Both the position numbers and the translations under genes were made by a program. Shown piece by piece: positions 10,401 through 18,918 of a stretch of DNA of 64,000 bases (the first letter of the stretch is position 1; the number at the start of each line of letters is the position of its first letter). The notes under the pieces were generated by a model. That model saw only the letters and a list, made by a program, of their open reading frames with translations. It was not told where the DNA came from and did not search any database. This DNA is from Cupriavidus taiwanensis (lineage in GTDB: Bacteria; Pseudomonadota; Gammaproteobacteria; Burkholderiales; Burkholderiaceae): assembly GCF_900250115.1 (NCBI RefSeq), contig NZ_LT984804.1, forward strand, positions 1,193,301-1,257,300, in the 5' to 3' direction.

Positions 10401-10697
10401 GCTGACGGTAACGTGACACTCAGCCAGGCCCAGGAGGAGGCCCTGGCGCGCGCCTATTGCGCCAGTCCGGCAAACACCTGGCTGGTATATCCCGGCCAGA
10501 CCGTACGCGTTCACGTTGCCGAGCAGGATCCGACGTGGACTGAGGCGGAGGCAGCACGCCACGCACTGAATGCCGGTGACTTCAGCGGTGGACTGCCGCA
10601 ATCCATGTCGGACGACAATACGCAGCAACGGCTACGCTACGCGCGCGATGCGCTCGCCGCCGGGTCGTCCAGTCAGATCTACAAAAAAACTCAGTAA
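7401..10697 (+). CDS. vgrG: VgrG spike protein (TssI) with DUF2345 and C-terminal transthyretin-like extension
   Basis: The trimeric T6SS spike. At 1,098 residues it is much longer than a core VgrG (about 650). Order: gp27-like base (about 10-400) with the FRETDYHFLTRLLAEAGLGY segment typical of VgrG; gp5-like OB fold with GEIRVRFHW and QEVLIKF (about 460-560); a DUF2345 beta-helix region (about 620-900); then a C-terminal extension from about 940. The extension reads PWKIAVGEAPLG, then GVTDADGNVTL and NTWLVYPGQTVRV. It looks like the transthyretin-like (TTR) adaptor domain known from other VgrGs to bind lipase effectors. The next gene, 10 bp downstream, is a phospholipase D, so VgrG probably carries it as cargo. 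Confidence 0.95.
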   Translation: MDVTTLYQHLFSAAHRLYALEGEGALGELAVEAWIGREGVSALAESRIVAVSANADIALESLLGQRVTLLTTLAGGGQSRRTGLIRQAEKLGADGSLARYRLTVVPWLWLTTQQRNGQVFQNRTLDSIIETILQPYAPHAQWRYAAGAEARIAAFGERDHVAQFRETDYHFLTRLLAEAGLGYTVVEDKKAPGGHAVVIFADSAQLPEDAESAAGGGIRFHRAHSQESADAIQQLACESRATVGGVAVTAWDPEAKRAIRGHAPARSAGNMARVASPDPYLSVSLSLAPDAASAQRIAEQVIEAVEARALLFTGRASVRTLRSGTRLTVTGCPHLPPQEDDAAGYPLLLAAVEHSGFNNLAADTRAALADRMGPLEAALCFDAPPPASDAAEATAGLLGVLPDHAPVRLTPTQALQSAAREQGYAAIFRAIDARRPWRACVLDVNCPRLYSRSSPLGVHSAIVVGPDGQSQPEGNAEHHASPAGEIRVRFHWQRGERADDRSSRWIRVAQRQAGAGMGWQWLPRIGQEVLIKFADDDIDQPFVIGALYNGQGEAGHAPTPGGKSAAGGSDSQALYAQGTDSASSAQGNLAGGNSPAWHGLGAQPDGHRNAAALTGFKSQEHGGKGYNQLVLDDSDSQLRTQLATTLQSTQLNLGHLIHQQDNRRGSFRGQGFELRTDGHAAVRGQAGLLLTTYRDAATGKALPTGDNAAGIALLRQAGDLVKTLSQGATTHQAQALSTGKDDEAPLPRQTRAASGMVDGQALEAAKDDASSGNTTTSGKVPHQAAAMVHLNGRAGLTMVAGQDLQMASGESVALASGLDSNIAVAGQARVHAGQAIGVAAGLSGAGDNNIGLQLTAGQDDIDIQAQHDLLKLAARDDLTVVSANMNVDFAAAKRIRIATAGGASILIEGGNITVECPGAITYKAAQRKFEGAVNNAYPLPEFPQAPMPYKPMEFRMRLANTPGEGGHALAHAPWKIAVGEAPLGLGMVGDDELVAHGVTDADGNVTLSQAQEEALARAYCASPANTWLVYPGQTVRVHVAEQDPTWTEAEAARHALNAGDFSGGLPQSMSDDNTQQRLRYARDALAAGSSSQIYKKTQ

Positions 10698-10707
10698 ATA
10701 AGAAGCT

Positions 10708-13695
10708 ATGGGTGCGCCAGACAAGCAGGTGTATCAGATCCTTGGTGAAGACCAGAAGGCCGCAAAGACGGCGACTTCTGCGCCCGGCTGCTTCGTGCAC
10801 GGCAAGGATGTCTTCTCCGAGCCCTTGAAGGGCAATGCGGTGCAGTTCTTTGTCACGGGCACCGAGTACTTCGACAACGTTGCGGCGGCGATCGAGGGTG
10901 CGCGGTCCAGTGTTTTCGTCACCGGCTGGCAGGTCAACTTCGATGTCGTGCTGACCGGCAAGAAAACGCTCTGGACATGCCTGCGTACCGCGGTCAGGAA
11001 CGGGGCCAGTGTCTATGTCATGCCATGGATGTCTCCCAAGGTTGGCGTAGATACCGGGGACCTGGAAACTGCGCTAACGGTGATCCAGCTCAACGCCGGT
11101 CTGCCGGCGCCCCGGGCCTTCGTCTTGCCGGCCGTGTCGCAATGCGATCAGCCTGGCGCCTTGGGCATTGCCTTCTCGCATCACCAGAAACTGGTGGTCA
11201 TCGACAACAAGTTTGCGTTCGTGGGCGGCATCGACCTCGCTTACGGCAGGCGCGACGATGGCAAGTATTCGCTCAAGGCAGACGGGCGGCAGGGCAGTGA
11301 GTTCTATAACAGTTGCGTGCCGCCGATTCATAGCCTCAGCAGCGTAGAACAAACGGCATACCTGACACGCGCCGAACTGGTGGCGGCTTGCTTCGATAAC
11401 AAGGCCGGTCGCGCGGCGCAATTCCTGTTTTCCGCACCAATGAAGCCGCTGGCGGGAGCGATGGACGTGTATTCCGCGGCGAGAGACAAGGTCAAGGACG
11501 TCAACAAGCAGATCTCTGACTGGTGGGTCACCAGCGACGTCGTACCGGAATTCGTGCGAAAGGCCCAGGACAAGGTCATCGACGTGGCCCAGGAAACCGC
11601 AGCCGATGCAAGCAAGTGGGCCTATCAGCAGTTGGGCGCCACCCTGCAGACCAAGGTGGAAAAATTGCGGGAATACGGCGGCGCGCAATTGGCCGATGCA
11701 ACCACCGCCCTCATGGCGTGGCTGAATGGCGCCACCCTCGACAGCTTGCCTCCCAGCCTGCTGCAAGATACAGCCGATACGATCCAGGCCTTTGTCGTGC
11801 GCCTGGTGCTCGCCCTGCAGGCGGAAGGCAGCCAGCGCAAGCAGTGCTACGCAAACCTGGAGAAACTGGGGAAACTTTTGCCAGCCGGCGGAAAGTGCCC
11901 TGACAGCAGCGTACAGCCCCGCATGCCTTGGCATGACGTACATTGCCGAATCGAAGGGCCATCGGTTTATGACCTGAGCCGCAATTTTGTTCGACGCTGG
12001 AATGGCGTGGCCCTGCAGTATGAGCGCAGCGATGGCAGAACGGTCGACGCGCTGCTGCGGCAACTCGGCATCACGGCGCGTCTGAAGGCGCCCCGCATCG
12101 GGGCTGCACACCGGCCCGCACGGTCCAAGACCCTTCCGGGGTCATGCTGGATCCAGGTCCTACGAAGCGCCCCGAAGAAGATGCGGGTGGCGGAAGCTGC
12201 GGGAGAGGCGGATAAGACTACGCCGAGCGTTGCGGAAAGCAGCTGCCTGAGCGCAATGCTGAAGAACATCGAAGGCGCGTCACATTTTATCTATATCGAG
12301 GGTCAGTTTTTTCAGTCCGATTATGGCAGCACGATGATCGGGGACGCGGAGGCGGACGGCGGTGCCCCAGCGTCAGGACCGATGCATGCGTTGATGGACG
12401 TCAAAGGCTCACCGGGATATCGGAAATATGCAGCGCAACTTGGCATACTTGGCGTGCCGCCCGGACAGATTCACAAGTCCCTCAAATGGAGCCAGCTCGA
12501 CGATGTCCAGCGGGACATCAAGGGAGGCGGTGCAGATTTCGTCAATGACCTGAAGCGGGTCATGGCCACGCAAGCCCAAATTGCCGGATTTGCTGCACTG
12601 GGACCGTCTCAAAAGTCCCTGAAGAATCCGATTTGCAAGGCGTTGGGTGATCGTATTACGCGTGCCATTTACGATGGCAAGCCGTTCCATGTCTACATGG
12701 TGCTGCCTGTGCATCCGGAAGGGACACTGGACACGATCAACATCATGACGCAGCAGCATTTGACGATGCAGTCGCTGGTGTTTGGCAGTCACAGTCTGGT
12801 GAATCGAATTCGGCGTGCGCTGTTGGCAATGAAGTATGTGCGTGAGCGGAAGATGGAGGTGAAGAGGGCGAGGGAAGTTGCAAATTCGGCAAGGTCGCAG
12901 GTGCTTGACAGAGAGATTTCTCGAGACGAATGGTCGCAATATCTAACGTTACTCAATTTACGGAATTGGGATAAATTTGGCGGTCGGCCGGTGACAGAAC
13001 AAATCTATGTTCATAGCAAACTTCTAATCGCTGATGATCGTGTGGTTGTTTTAGGCAGCGCGAACATTAATGATCGCAGTCAGCTCGGTGATCGGGATTC
13101 AGAGTTGGCTATAGTCGTTCATGATGACAAGTCGACTCCGATGCAATTGGACGGTCGGCATCCGCAGCCTGTCGGCACGTTCCCTTGCAATCTACGCAAA
13201 GCATTGTGGAGGAAGCATTTTGGGTTAATGGGAGGGGCAGCACCCTCCGGGAAGCTAGCATCCTGCCTTGAGCAGCCGGCCGCAAGAATGACGTGGGAGT
13301 CGATTCAGGAGCTAGCGCGAGACAATGCGATCGCATACCAAAATGCGTTTCCCTTCCTGCCTCAGTTGGATGAGCCGACATCTATATGGCCGACGTGGAA
13401 TAAGGATAATAGCGAACTACGTGGCTATATGCCGTTCAATGAACGATTCTGGCGTGCTCCCGAACCGCGCGACGAGGGGTTCACTTGGGATGCTAAATTA
13501 TTATTACGTGAACGTGCGCCTGTTGGTGTCCGGGGCTTCATCGTGGCCTTGCCGGTCATGTGGATGCGGGGGGAGAACAACGATTCGGGAATGAACTTAA
13601 CTACGCTTGCTAATATCTGGCCCGAAAGTGAGGGGGACGCCATGCAGCAAATGGCGGCATTGAACGCGCTCCTGCCGGATAGAACCAATAGTTGA
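10708..13695 (+). CDS. Tle5-type phospholipase D T6SS effector
   Basis: A 995-residue phospholipase D superfamily protein, expected to hydrolyse phospholipids in the periplasm of target cells. Two HKD motifs are visible: H159-Q-K161-x4-D166 followed by FVGGIDLAYGR, and H769-S-K771-x4-D776 followed by LGSANINDRS. Both catalytic halves are therefore intact. There is no signal peptide, as expected for a T6SS cargo. The size and domain layout fit PldA/PldB-type Tle5 proteins. It starts 10 bp after vgrG and precedes two lipoprotein genes that fit immunity proteins. The last third (from about 12,780) becomes AT-richer than the first part, which suggests a recombinant or horizontally acquired end. 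The middle region (about 230-420) between the HKD halves is helical and specific to this family. Confidence 0.92.
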   Translation: MGAPDKQVYQILGEDQKAAKTATSAPGCFVHGKDVFSEPLKGNAVQFFVTGTEYFDNVAAAIEGARSSVFVTGWQVNFDVVLTGKKTLWTCLRTAVRNGASVYVMPWMSPKVGVDTGDLETALTVIQLNAGLPAPRAFVLPAVSQCDQPGALGIAFSHHQKLVVIDNKFAFVGGIDLAYGRRDDGKYSLKADGRQGSEFYNSCVPPIHSLSSVEQTAYLTRAELVAACFDNKAGRAAQFLFSAPMKPLAGAMDVYSAARDKVKDVNKQISDWWVTSDVVPEFVRKAQDKVIDVAQETAADASKWAYQQLGATLQTKVEKLREYGGAQLADATTALMAWLNGATLDSLPPSLLQDTADTIQAFVVRLVLALQAEGSQRKQCYANLEKLGKLLPAGGKCPDSSVQPRMPWHDVHCRIEGPSVYDLSRNFVRRWNGVALQYERSDGRTVDALLRQLGITARLKAPRIGAAHRPARSKTLPGSCWIQVLRSAPKKMRVAEAAGEADKTTPSVAESSCLSAMLKNIEGASHFIYIEGQFFQSDYGSTMIGDAEADGGAPASGPMHALMDVKGSPGYRKYAAQLGILGVPPGQIHKSLKWSQLDDVQRDIKGGGADFVNDLKRVMATQAQIAGFAALGPSQKSLKNPICKALGDRITRAIYDGKPFHVYMVLPVHPEGTLDTINIMTQQHLTMQSLVFGSHSLVNRIRRALLAMKYVRERKMEVKRAREVANSARSQVLDREISRDEWSQYLTLLNLRNWDKFGGRPVTEQIYVHSKLLIADDRVVVLGSANINDRSQLGDRDSELAIVVHDDKSTPMQLDGRHPQPVGTFPCNLRKALWRKHFGLMGGAAPSGKLASCLEQPAARMTWESIQELARDNAIAYQNAFPFLPQLDEPTSIWPTWNKDNSELRGYMPFNERFWRAPEPRDEGFTWDAKLLLRERAPVGVRGFIVALPVMWMRGENNDSGMNLTTLANIWPESEGDAMQQMAALNALLPDRTNS

Positions 13696-13719
13696 GTGGA
13701 AATTTAGGATGAGTGTTTA

Positions 13720-15117
13720 ATGCAGACCAAAATGTTCAAGCGTGTCCTCGGACTCCGCGCCATTTTCTTAGTGGCCGCGACTCTAACGGCATGTGGTCAA
13801 AGTGGCCAGGCGCAAGAACCAAAAGAGGCAATTGGTACTGATCGATTTGGAAACCAGGTTGGGATCCCAAATCCGAGTCGCGAAGATAGATTGGCGGCTA
13901 CAGCACCGGGGTATGTCTCTCCTGGAGGACAGCGCATGGAATGCTTAGGGCGGCTGGTTTTCGATGTGCCGGAAGGAGCATCCGTTGAATGGGCAGTTTC
14001 ATTCAGAACTAGTGAAGTTGGTACATTCGATAGCTTTGTTCAACGTTTCGATAATGGCACTGGAAAGGGGTACATTCAATTCGAGACTGAAGAGCTGCGC
14101 ACTGTGTTTGCAGTATATGGACCAGTTTCGCGAGAACTGAGTGATGAATTTTTCACTTATAGGGCTGTGGAGAATGAAGCTTTGTTGCGAAACTCTTTGC
14201 GGTCATTAAAGGCGCAGAAGGAGAAGGAGGAACGTTTTCGGCCGAATCCTCCGGGGCCCAATACGATGGCAAATATTGCCGCGGAGATTGCCAAAACAGA
14301 GAAGGCTATTGTTGATCTCAAGGCCGATAGATACCGTAAAGTGGTTGACCTCGGCCGTCCTCATAGTATGGCGTTTCGCCATGATCAGCGGCGCGGTGGA
14401 GTTTCATACCTGCGCGGGGCAATCATATTGGGCAATCATTTACTTGCCTTTGAGTCGATGCTCAGAGGTATACCGCCGTTCACGGATCCGACTGAGGCTC
14501 AATGGCAAGTCGCCGAGGGCGCCCTTCGCAATCTGATCAACCAACTCCAGCCACGTCATCTCTACGAGATTCCGAAGGGTCGCGGATTTTGCCTGCCCTA
14601 TGCGTTCCTGCGCGACGACGGAACCTATGGCAACAAGATCTCCACCTCCTTCCGCTTTGCCGACAGCCCGGCAGCGATCTACACGCTCAGTGTTGCTTCG
14701 ATTCCTGGCGGTGGTGCATCGGAAGCCACGATCCTGAATGCAACAGGCCGCTCGGCGACCGGCATACTGAGCCAACTGCCTGAGAACACAACGGTGAAGC
14801 AACGTTTAGGTCCCCGTCCCGCCAAGATCGGTGCATTGACCTCGGAGCAGGGCGGCATCGTGGTGGAGGCCAAGCGTCCTGGCCAGCCGCCGCGGGAGGG
14901 TTATCACGTGTACACCGGATTTGCCGGTTGGGCGGGCTCGCAGATCTTGCCGACCATCGAAGTGACGATGGAGACTGCAGCGCGAGCTGCCTATCCCAAG
15001 CTGACGACGGACGCGCAACCGTATGAACAGGCCCGGCCACGGCTGGATGCCTTGCTCAAGAGCATTCGACTGCGGCCAACGACGCCGCCGATGCCGGAGT
15101 TGGTCGGCATCCAGTAG
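13720..15117 (+). CDS. Tli4-like T6SS immunity lipoprotein, copy A
   Basis: A 465-residue predicted lipoprotein directly downstream (24 bp) of the Tle5-like effector. The signal peptide ends in a canonical lipobox, L-T-A-C, followed by GQSGQAQ. After it come GTDRFGNQVGIP and ECLGRLVFDVP, as in Tli4-type immunity proteins that neutralise lipase effectors in the periplasm. A charged helical stretch occupies roughly residues 150-200. The C-terminal half is almost identical to that of the next gene, while the N-terminal half differs. The N-terminal half is AT-rich for this genome. The immunity role follows from context and family resemblance; a match specifically to Tle5 is not proven. Confidence 0.82.
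   Translation: MQTKMFKRVLGLRAIFLVAATLTACGQSGQAQEPKEAIGTDRFGNQVGIPNPSREDRLAATAPGYVSPGGQRMECLGRLVFDVPEGASVEWAVSFRTSEVGTFDSFVQRFDNGTGKGYIQFETEELRTVFAVYGPVSRELSDEFFTYRAVENEALLRNSLRSLKAQKEKEERFRPNPPGPNTMANIAAEIAKTEKAIVDLKADRYRKVVDLGRPHSMAFRHDQRRGGVSYLRGAIILGNHLLAFESMLRGIPPFTDPTEAQWQVAEGALRNLINQLQPRHLYEIPKGRGFCLPYAFLRDDGTYGNKISTSFRFADSPAAIYTLSVASIPGGGASEATILNATGRSATGILSQLPENTTVKQRLGPRPAKIGALTSEQGGIVVEAKRPGQPPREGYHVYTGFAGWAGSQILPTIEVTMETAARAAYPKLTTDAQPYEQARPRLDALLKSIRLRPTTPPMPELVGIQ
14500..15117 (+). repeat. Near-identical direct repeat, copy A (3' half of immunity gene)
   Basis: This 618-bp segment recurs at 15937-16554 with no length change. Over the last 185 encoded residues I count 8 differences between the two copies (about 96% identity). 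The 5' halves of the same genes are far more diverged. The pattern fits recent gene conversion or a modular duplication. Confidence 0.9.
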
Positions 15118-15144
15118 TGTGGTGACCAAGTTGCAAATTCAAAA

Positions 15145-16554
15145 ATGGCAATGGATCCAGAATTGAGGCCCAAGCATGCATGGCATTTTGGCCTAGTGTG
15201 TCTGGCGGCCATAACGATGGCCACATGCGGGCAAAGCGGACAGGCGCGCGAACCCAAGACCACGATGGGTACTGATCGCTTCGGCAATCGTGTAGAGATA
15301 CCGAGTCCAAGCCGTGAAGATCGGCTGGCAGTTACAGCGCCAACCTATATTAAGCCTACTGGTCATAAGTCAGAGTGCCTAGGTAGACTAATGTTCGACA
15401 CGTCAGAGCAACTGCCGCTGGAATGGGCGATTCCATCCGAAACCAGTGAAATGGGGACGTTTGAACGATTGTTTCAACATTTTGGCAATGGCACTGGTAA
15501 AGGACACCTCGAAATTGAGTCTCAGGAACTGAAAACGGTATTCGCCGTGTATGGTCCTCAAACTCTTGAATTACGCGACGAGTTCCTGAAGTACAGGGAG
15601 ACGATGAACACTGCGGCCCTCAGCGGGCTGAGGCGCGCCTTGGAGCTGCAGAAGGAAACGGAAGACATGTACAGGAGGCGACCGGAACTCCTTGAGCCGG
15701 AGATCAAGAAGCACGTAGCCGAAGAAAGAGCAAGACTTGAAAAAGAGCTTGCAGATATAAAATCTGGCCAGTATCGGAAGGCGATCGACTTGCGCCGCCC
15801 CGACAGTGCGGCGTTTCGCGCAAATCTCAAGGCCGCCAAACCGTACCTGAGGGGGGCAATTGTCGTGGGCAAACACATTGTAGCCTTCCAATCGATGTTG
15901 CGAGGTTTTGAGAACTATGTCGAGCCGACCGAAGCCCAATGGCAAGTCGCAGAGAACGCCCTGCGCAAACTGATCAGCCAACTCCAGCCTCGAGACCTCT
16001 ACGAGATCCCCAAGGACCGAGGCTTCTGCCTACCCTATGCCTTCCTGCGCGACGACGGCACCTATGGCAACAAGATTTCCACCTCCTTCCGCTTTGCCGA
16101 CAGCCCCGCAGTGATCTACACCCTCAGCGTTGCTTCGATTCCCGGCGGTGGGGCATCGGAAACCACGATCCTGAATGCAACAGGCCGCTCGGCGACAGGG
16201 ATCCTGAGCCAACTGCCTGAGAACACAACGGTGAAACAACGTTTAGGTCCCCGTCCCGCCAAGATCGGTGCATTGACCTCGGAGCAGGGCGGCATCGTGG
16301 TGGAGGCCAAGCGTCCTGGCCAGCCGCCGCGCGAGGGCTATCACGTGTACACCGGATACGGCGGATGGGCGGGCTCTCAAATCTTGCCGACCATCGAGGT
16401 AACGATGGAGTCTGCAGCGCGCGCGGCCTACCCCAAACTGACGACGGACGCGCCACCGTATGAACAGGCCCGGCCGCGGCTTGATGCATTGCTCAAGAGC
16501 ATTAGACTGCGGCCGACGACGCCGCCGATGCCGGAGTTGGTGGGCGCGCAATAG
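15145..16554 (+). CDS. Tli4-like T6SS immunity lipoprotein, copy B
   Basis: A 469-residue paralogue of the preceding gene, 27 bp downstream. The exported N-terminus ends in M-A-T-C-GQSGQ; Thr before the Cys is an unusual lipobox residue, so lipidation is less certain than in copy A. It shares GTDRFGN and ECLGRLMFD with copy A but differs across most of residues 30-265, including a Glu/Lys-rich helical stretch (about 165-215). From about residue 266 the two proteins are nearly the same. Two immunity-like proteins behind one effector suggest an orphan immunity gene that recognises a variant effector. No strong ribosome-binding site precedes the ATG, so translation may be coupled to copy A. Confidence 0.8.
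   Translation: MAMDPELRPKHAWHFGLVCLAAITMATCGQSGQAREPKTTMGTDRFGNRVEIPSPSREDRLAVTAPTYIKPTGHKSECLGRLMFDTSEQLPLEWAIPSETSEMGTFERLFQHFGNGTGKGHLEIESQELKTVFAVYGPQTLELRDEFLKYRETMNTAALSGLRRALELQKETEDMYRRRPELLEPEIKKHVAEERARLEKELADIKSGQYRKAIDLRRPDSAAFRANLKAAKPYLRGAIVVGKHIVAFQSMLRGFENYVEPTEAQWQVAENALRKLISQLQPRDLYEIPKDRGFCLPYAFLRDDGTYGNKISTSFRFADSPAVIYTLSVASIPGGGASETTILNATGRSATGILSQLPENTTVKQRLGPRPAKIGALTSEQGGIVVEAKRPGQPPREGYHVYTGYGGWAGSQILPTIEVTMESAARAAYPKLTTDAPPYEQARPRLDALLKSIRLRPTTPPMPELVGAQ
15937..16554 (+). repeat. Near-identical direct repeat, copy B (3' half of immunity gene)
   Basis: Partner of the 14500-15117 repeat, the same length. It covers the end of the second immunity-like gene up to its stop codon. 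DNA similarity falls off sharply on the 5' side, while just after the stop codon the two downstream sequences are unrelated. Confidence 0.9.
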
Positions 16555-16947
16555 CGGGGGGCAAGCAACCTAATTGCCACCAAATTTGCTGGGGTTTCCG
16601 CCGCTAGGCGAGGGCACCGGCTGAACTCTGCCAACATTTCCCTGATATGACACCATCTTTCTCAGGCTGGGCCTGGGCATCGCGGGCGCCGGCACCCTGT
16701 TGCCGCGCGTGCTGCAATCCGTCCTGTGTAATACGTGCCTGAACTGGGAGTTGTTGGCCATGGGACGGTGCCCCACGCCGCAGCCAGCGCGGGCGCGGCG
16801 GGCAGACCCTTCGACAGCGATTTTGCAGGGATCCCGGCGCGCGCTGCGCCTGCCCTAAAGCCACTGCCTGCAGCAACCCCTTCATCGGCCTAGAATCAGG
16901 GTTCTTACCCCCCCAGGGCAGCAAGATCCCCGCAAGGAGCACCACGC
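16555..16947. other. Intergenic region, no supported gene
   Basis: About 390 bp between the second immunity-like gene and the old-yellow-enzyme gene. Short open frames exist on both strands, but none has a ribosome-binding site, a recognisable motif or consistent codon use. I see no tRNA-like cloverleaf and no inverted repeats that would mark an insertion element. The promoter of the following gene probably lies at its right end. Confidence 0.5.
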
Positions 16948-18063
16948 ATGAGCCATCTGTTCGAGCCGCTCGCCATCGGCGGCCTCACCCTTGCCAACCG
17001 CATCACCATCGCGCCGATGTGCCAGTATTCCGCGCACGACGGCAATGCGGGCGACTGGCACATGATCCACCTGGGTTCGCTGGCGCTGTCGGGCGCGGGC
17101 ATGCTGATTGTCGAGGCCACCGCGGTGTCGGCGAAAGGGCGGATCACGCCGCATGACCTGGGCTTGTATTCGGATGACAACGAAGCGGCGCTGGGCCGCG
17201 TGGTGAACGCGATGCGCGCGCATTCGCCGATCGCCATCGCGATCCAGTTGGGGCACGCCGGCCGCAAGGCATCGAGCCAGGCGCCGTGGGATGGCGGCCA
17301 GCAGATCGCCCCGGATGCACCCGGTGGCTGGCACACGGTGGCACCTTCAGCGGTGGCCCACGGCGCTGGGGAAGTCGCGCCCGTGGCGCTGGATCGCGAA
17401 GGCATGGACAAGGTGCGTGATGACTTCGTCGCCGCGGCAAGGCGCGCGGCGCGGCTTGGGCTGGATGGCATCGAGATCCACGCCGCGCATGGCTATCTGC
17501 TGCATCAGTACCTGTCGCCGCTGGCCAACCACCGGGACGACGAATACGGCGGCAGCTTGGAGAACCGCATGCGCTTTCCCATCGAAGTGTTCGACGCGGT
17601 GCGCGAGGCGTTTCCGGCGCAGCGGCCGGTGTGGATGCGCATCTCGGCGACCGACTGGGTGCCGGGAGGATGGGATATCGATGGCACAGTAGCCTTGTCG
17701 AAGGCGCTGAAGGCGCGCGGTTGCGCGGCGATCCACGTGACCACCGGTGGGGTCTCGCCGCAGCAGGCGATCAAGCTCGGGCCCGGATACCAGGTGCCCT
17801 ACGCGCAGCGGGTGAAGGCTGAGGTGGGCCTGCCGACGATTGCAGTAGGCCTGATCACCGAGCCGGAACAGGCCGAAGCCATCATCGCCAACCAGGAGGC
17901 CGACGCGGTGTCGCTGGCCCGTGCCATGCTATATGACCCGCGCTGGCCCTGGCATGCCGCAGCGCGGCTGGGTGCGAGCGTGCAGGCGCCAAAGCAATAC
18001 TGGCGTTCGCAGCCGCGCGAACTGAAGGACCTGTTCGCCGGTGCGGCGTTTGGCCAGCGCTAG
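16948..18063 (+). CDS. YqjM/NamA-type old yellow enzyme (NADPH:flavin oxidoreductase)
   Basis: A 371-residue FMN-dependent ene-reductase with a TIM barrel that reduces activated C=C bonds with NAD(P)H. The N-terminus has [16 protein letters not shown]; Cys25 matches the redox-tuning Cys26 of YqjM and marks the thermophilic-like/YqjM class. [17 protein letters not shown] and the following [13 protein letters not shown] are the family signature and hold the substrate-binding region. Length equals the family norm. AAGGAG stands nine bases before the ATG. The next gene, encoding a VOC protein, starts 26 bp downstream and is probably co-transcribed. The natural substrate cannot be told. Confidence 0.93.
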   Translation: MSHLFEPLAIGGLTLANRITIAPMCQYSAHDGNAGDWHMIHLGSLALSGAGMLIVEATAVSAKGRITPHDLGLYSDDNEAALGRVVNAMRAHSPIAIAIQLGHAGRKASSQAPWDGGQQIAPDAPGGWHTVAPSAVAHGAGEVAPVALDREGMDKVRDDFVAAARRAARLGLDGIEIHAAHGYLLHQYLSPLANHRDDEYGGSLENRMRFPIEVFDAVREAFPAQRPVWMRISATDWVPGGWDIDGTVALSKALKARGCAAIHVTTGGVSPQQAIKLGPGYQVPYAQRVKAEVGLPTIAVGLITEPEQAEAIIANQEADAVSLARAMLYDPRWPWHAAARLGASVQAPKQYWRSQPRELKDLFAGAAFGQR

Positions 18064-18089
18064 GCGGTTGATGATAGTGGAGGACAGCC

Positions 18090-18512
18090 ATGAAACCGAG
18101 AATTACGCTGATCACGCTGGGTGTCGATGACTTGCAGCGTGCAGTGCGCTTCTATCGCGACGGCCTTGGCTTGCCTACCGCGGGCATTGTCGGCGAACAG
18201 TTCGAGCACGGCGCGGTGGCGTTCTTTGACCTGCAGGCGGGTCTCAAGCTGGCGCTATGGCCACGCGCCAGCCTCGCGCATGACGCCGGACTGCAGGTAA
18301 CGTCGCGCGCGCTGACCGATTTCTCGCTGGCCCATAACGTCGCCGACAAGGGCGAGGTGGATGCGGTGATGGCCCAGGCACTGGCCGCCGGCGCCAGCGT
18401 GGTCAAGCCGGCACAGGACACCTTCTGGGGCGGATACGCCGGCTACTTCCACGATCCGGACGGGCATCTGTGGGAAATCGCCTGGAACCCCGAGATGCTG
18501 TCGGCCGATTAA
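18090..18512 (+). CDS. VOC (glyoxalase/bleomycin-resistance) family protein
   Basis: A 140-residue vicinal-oxygen-chelate protein. The N-terminal half opens with ITLGVDDLQRAVRFYRDGLG and the C-terminal half ends with GYFHDPDGHLWEIAWNP, the two standard ends of a single VOC module of paired beta-alpha-beta-beta-beta units. These proteins bind a metal and act as lyases, isomerases, dioxygenases or binding proteins, and the sequence alone does not choose among them. GGAGG precedes the ATG. It follows the ene-reductase gene closely, so both may act on the same electrophilic compound. Confidence 0.9.
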   Translation: MKPRITLITLGVDDLQRAVRFYRDGLGLPTAGIVGEQFEHGAVAFFDLQAGLKLALWPRASLAHDAGLQVTSRALTDFSLAHNVADKGEVDAVMAQALAAGASVVKPAQDTFWGGYAGYFHDPDGHLWEIAWNPEMLSAD

Positions 18513-18718
18513 GTCGACTGCATCGCTGCTGGTGCAGTGCCGCAAAGGGATTTCCATAATTGCCACACGCCGCCGAAGTGCGGACTATCCTTTGAACAGA
18601 CAGCCATAGCATGCTGTCGACGGAGCGCCCCCACGCAGTTCCGCAATACCCCACGCATCCCGCCCCGTCGGCAGCCCACCGAAGTAAAGCAATAAGAACA
18701 ATGGCAAGGGAGACGTCC

Positions 18719-18886
18719 ATGCAAGTCTATGACAGCCTGCTGTATGTGACTGCGATGGTGCTGGTGTGTTTGTATGTGTATCTGGGCGTACTGTCTCGCA
18801 GCACGGCGATCAGGCTCGGATCGCCGGCGATCGTGGCGGGACTGGTGCTGGCCTATTCGCTGTCGCCGCTGCATTCGGGCGGTTGA
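18719..18886 (+). CDS. Small two-segment membrane protein (55 aa), unknown
   Basis: A 55-residue hydrophobic protein with two predicted membrane segments (about 5-25 and 33-50) joined by a short basic turn. I start it at 18719, where AGGGAG lies six bases upstream. Longer frames begin at 18611 and 18701 but lack such a site. No family is recognised. It converges on the histidine-kinase gene, with a hairpin between them. Confidence 0.6.
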   Translation: MQVYDSLLYVTAMVLVCLYVYLGVLSRSTAIRLGSPAIVAGLVLAYSLSPLHSGG

Positions 18887-18895
18887 TGGCGCTGA

Positions 18896-18912
18896 CCCCG
18901 GCGTGACCGGGG
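18896..18912. terminator. GC-rich hairpin between convergent genes
   Basis: A 6-bp perfect stem (CCCCGG/CCGGGG) with a five-base loop sits between the small membrane-protein gene and the 3' end of the kinase gene. There is no T-tract, so it would be a weak or Rho-assisted terminator. Confidence 0.4.
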
Positions 18913-18918
18913 CGTCGT

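Noticed and set aside
16555..16947. Possible gene remnant in the intergenic region after the immunity genes
   Set aside because: No frame shows a recognisable domain or ribosome-binding site; no repeats or disrupted gene partner seen.
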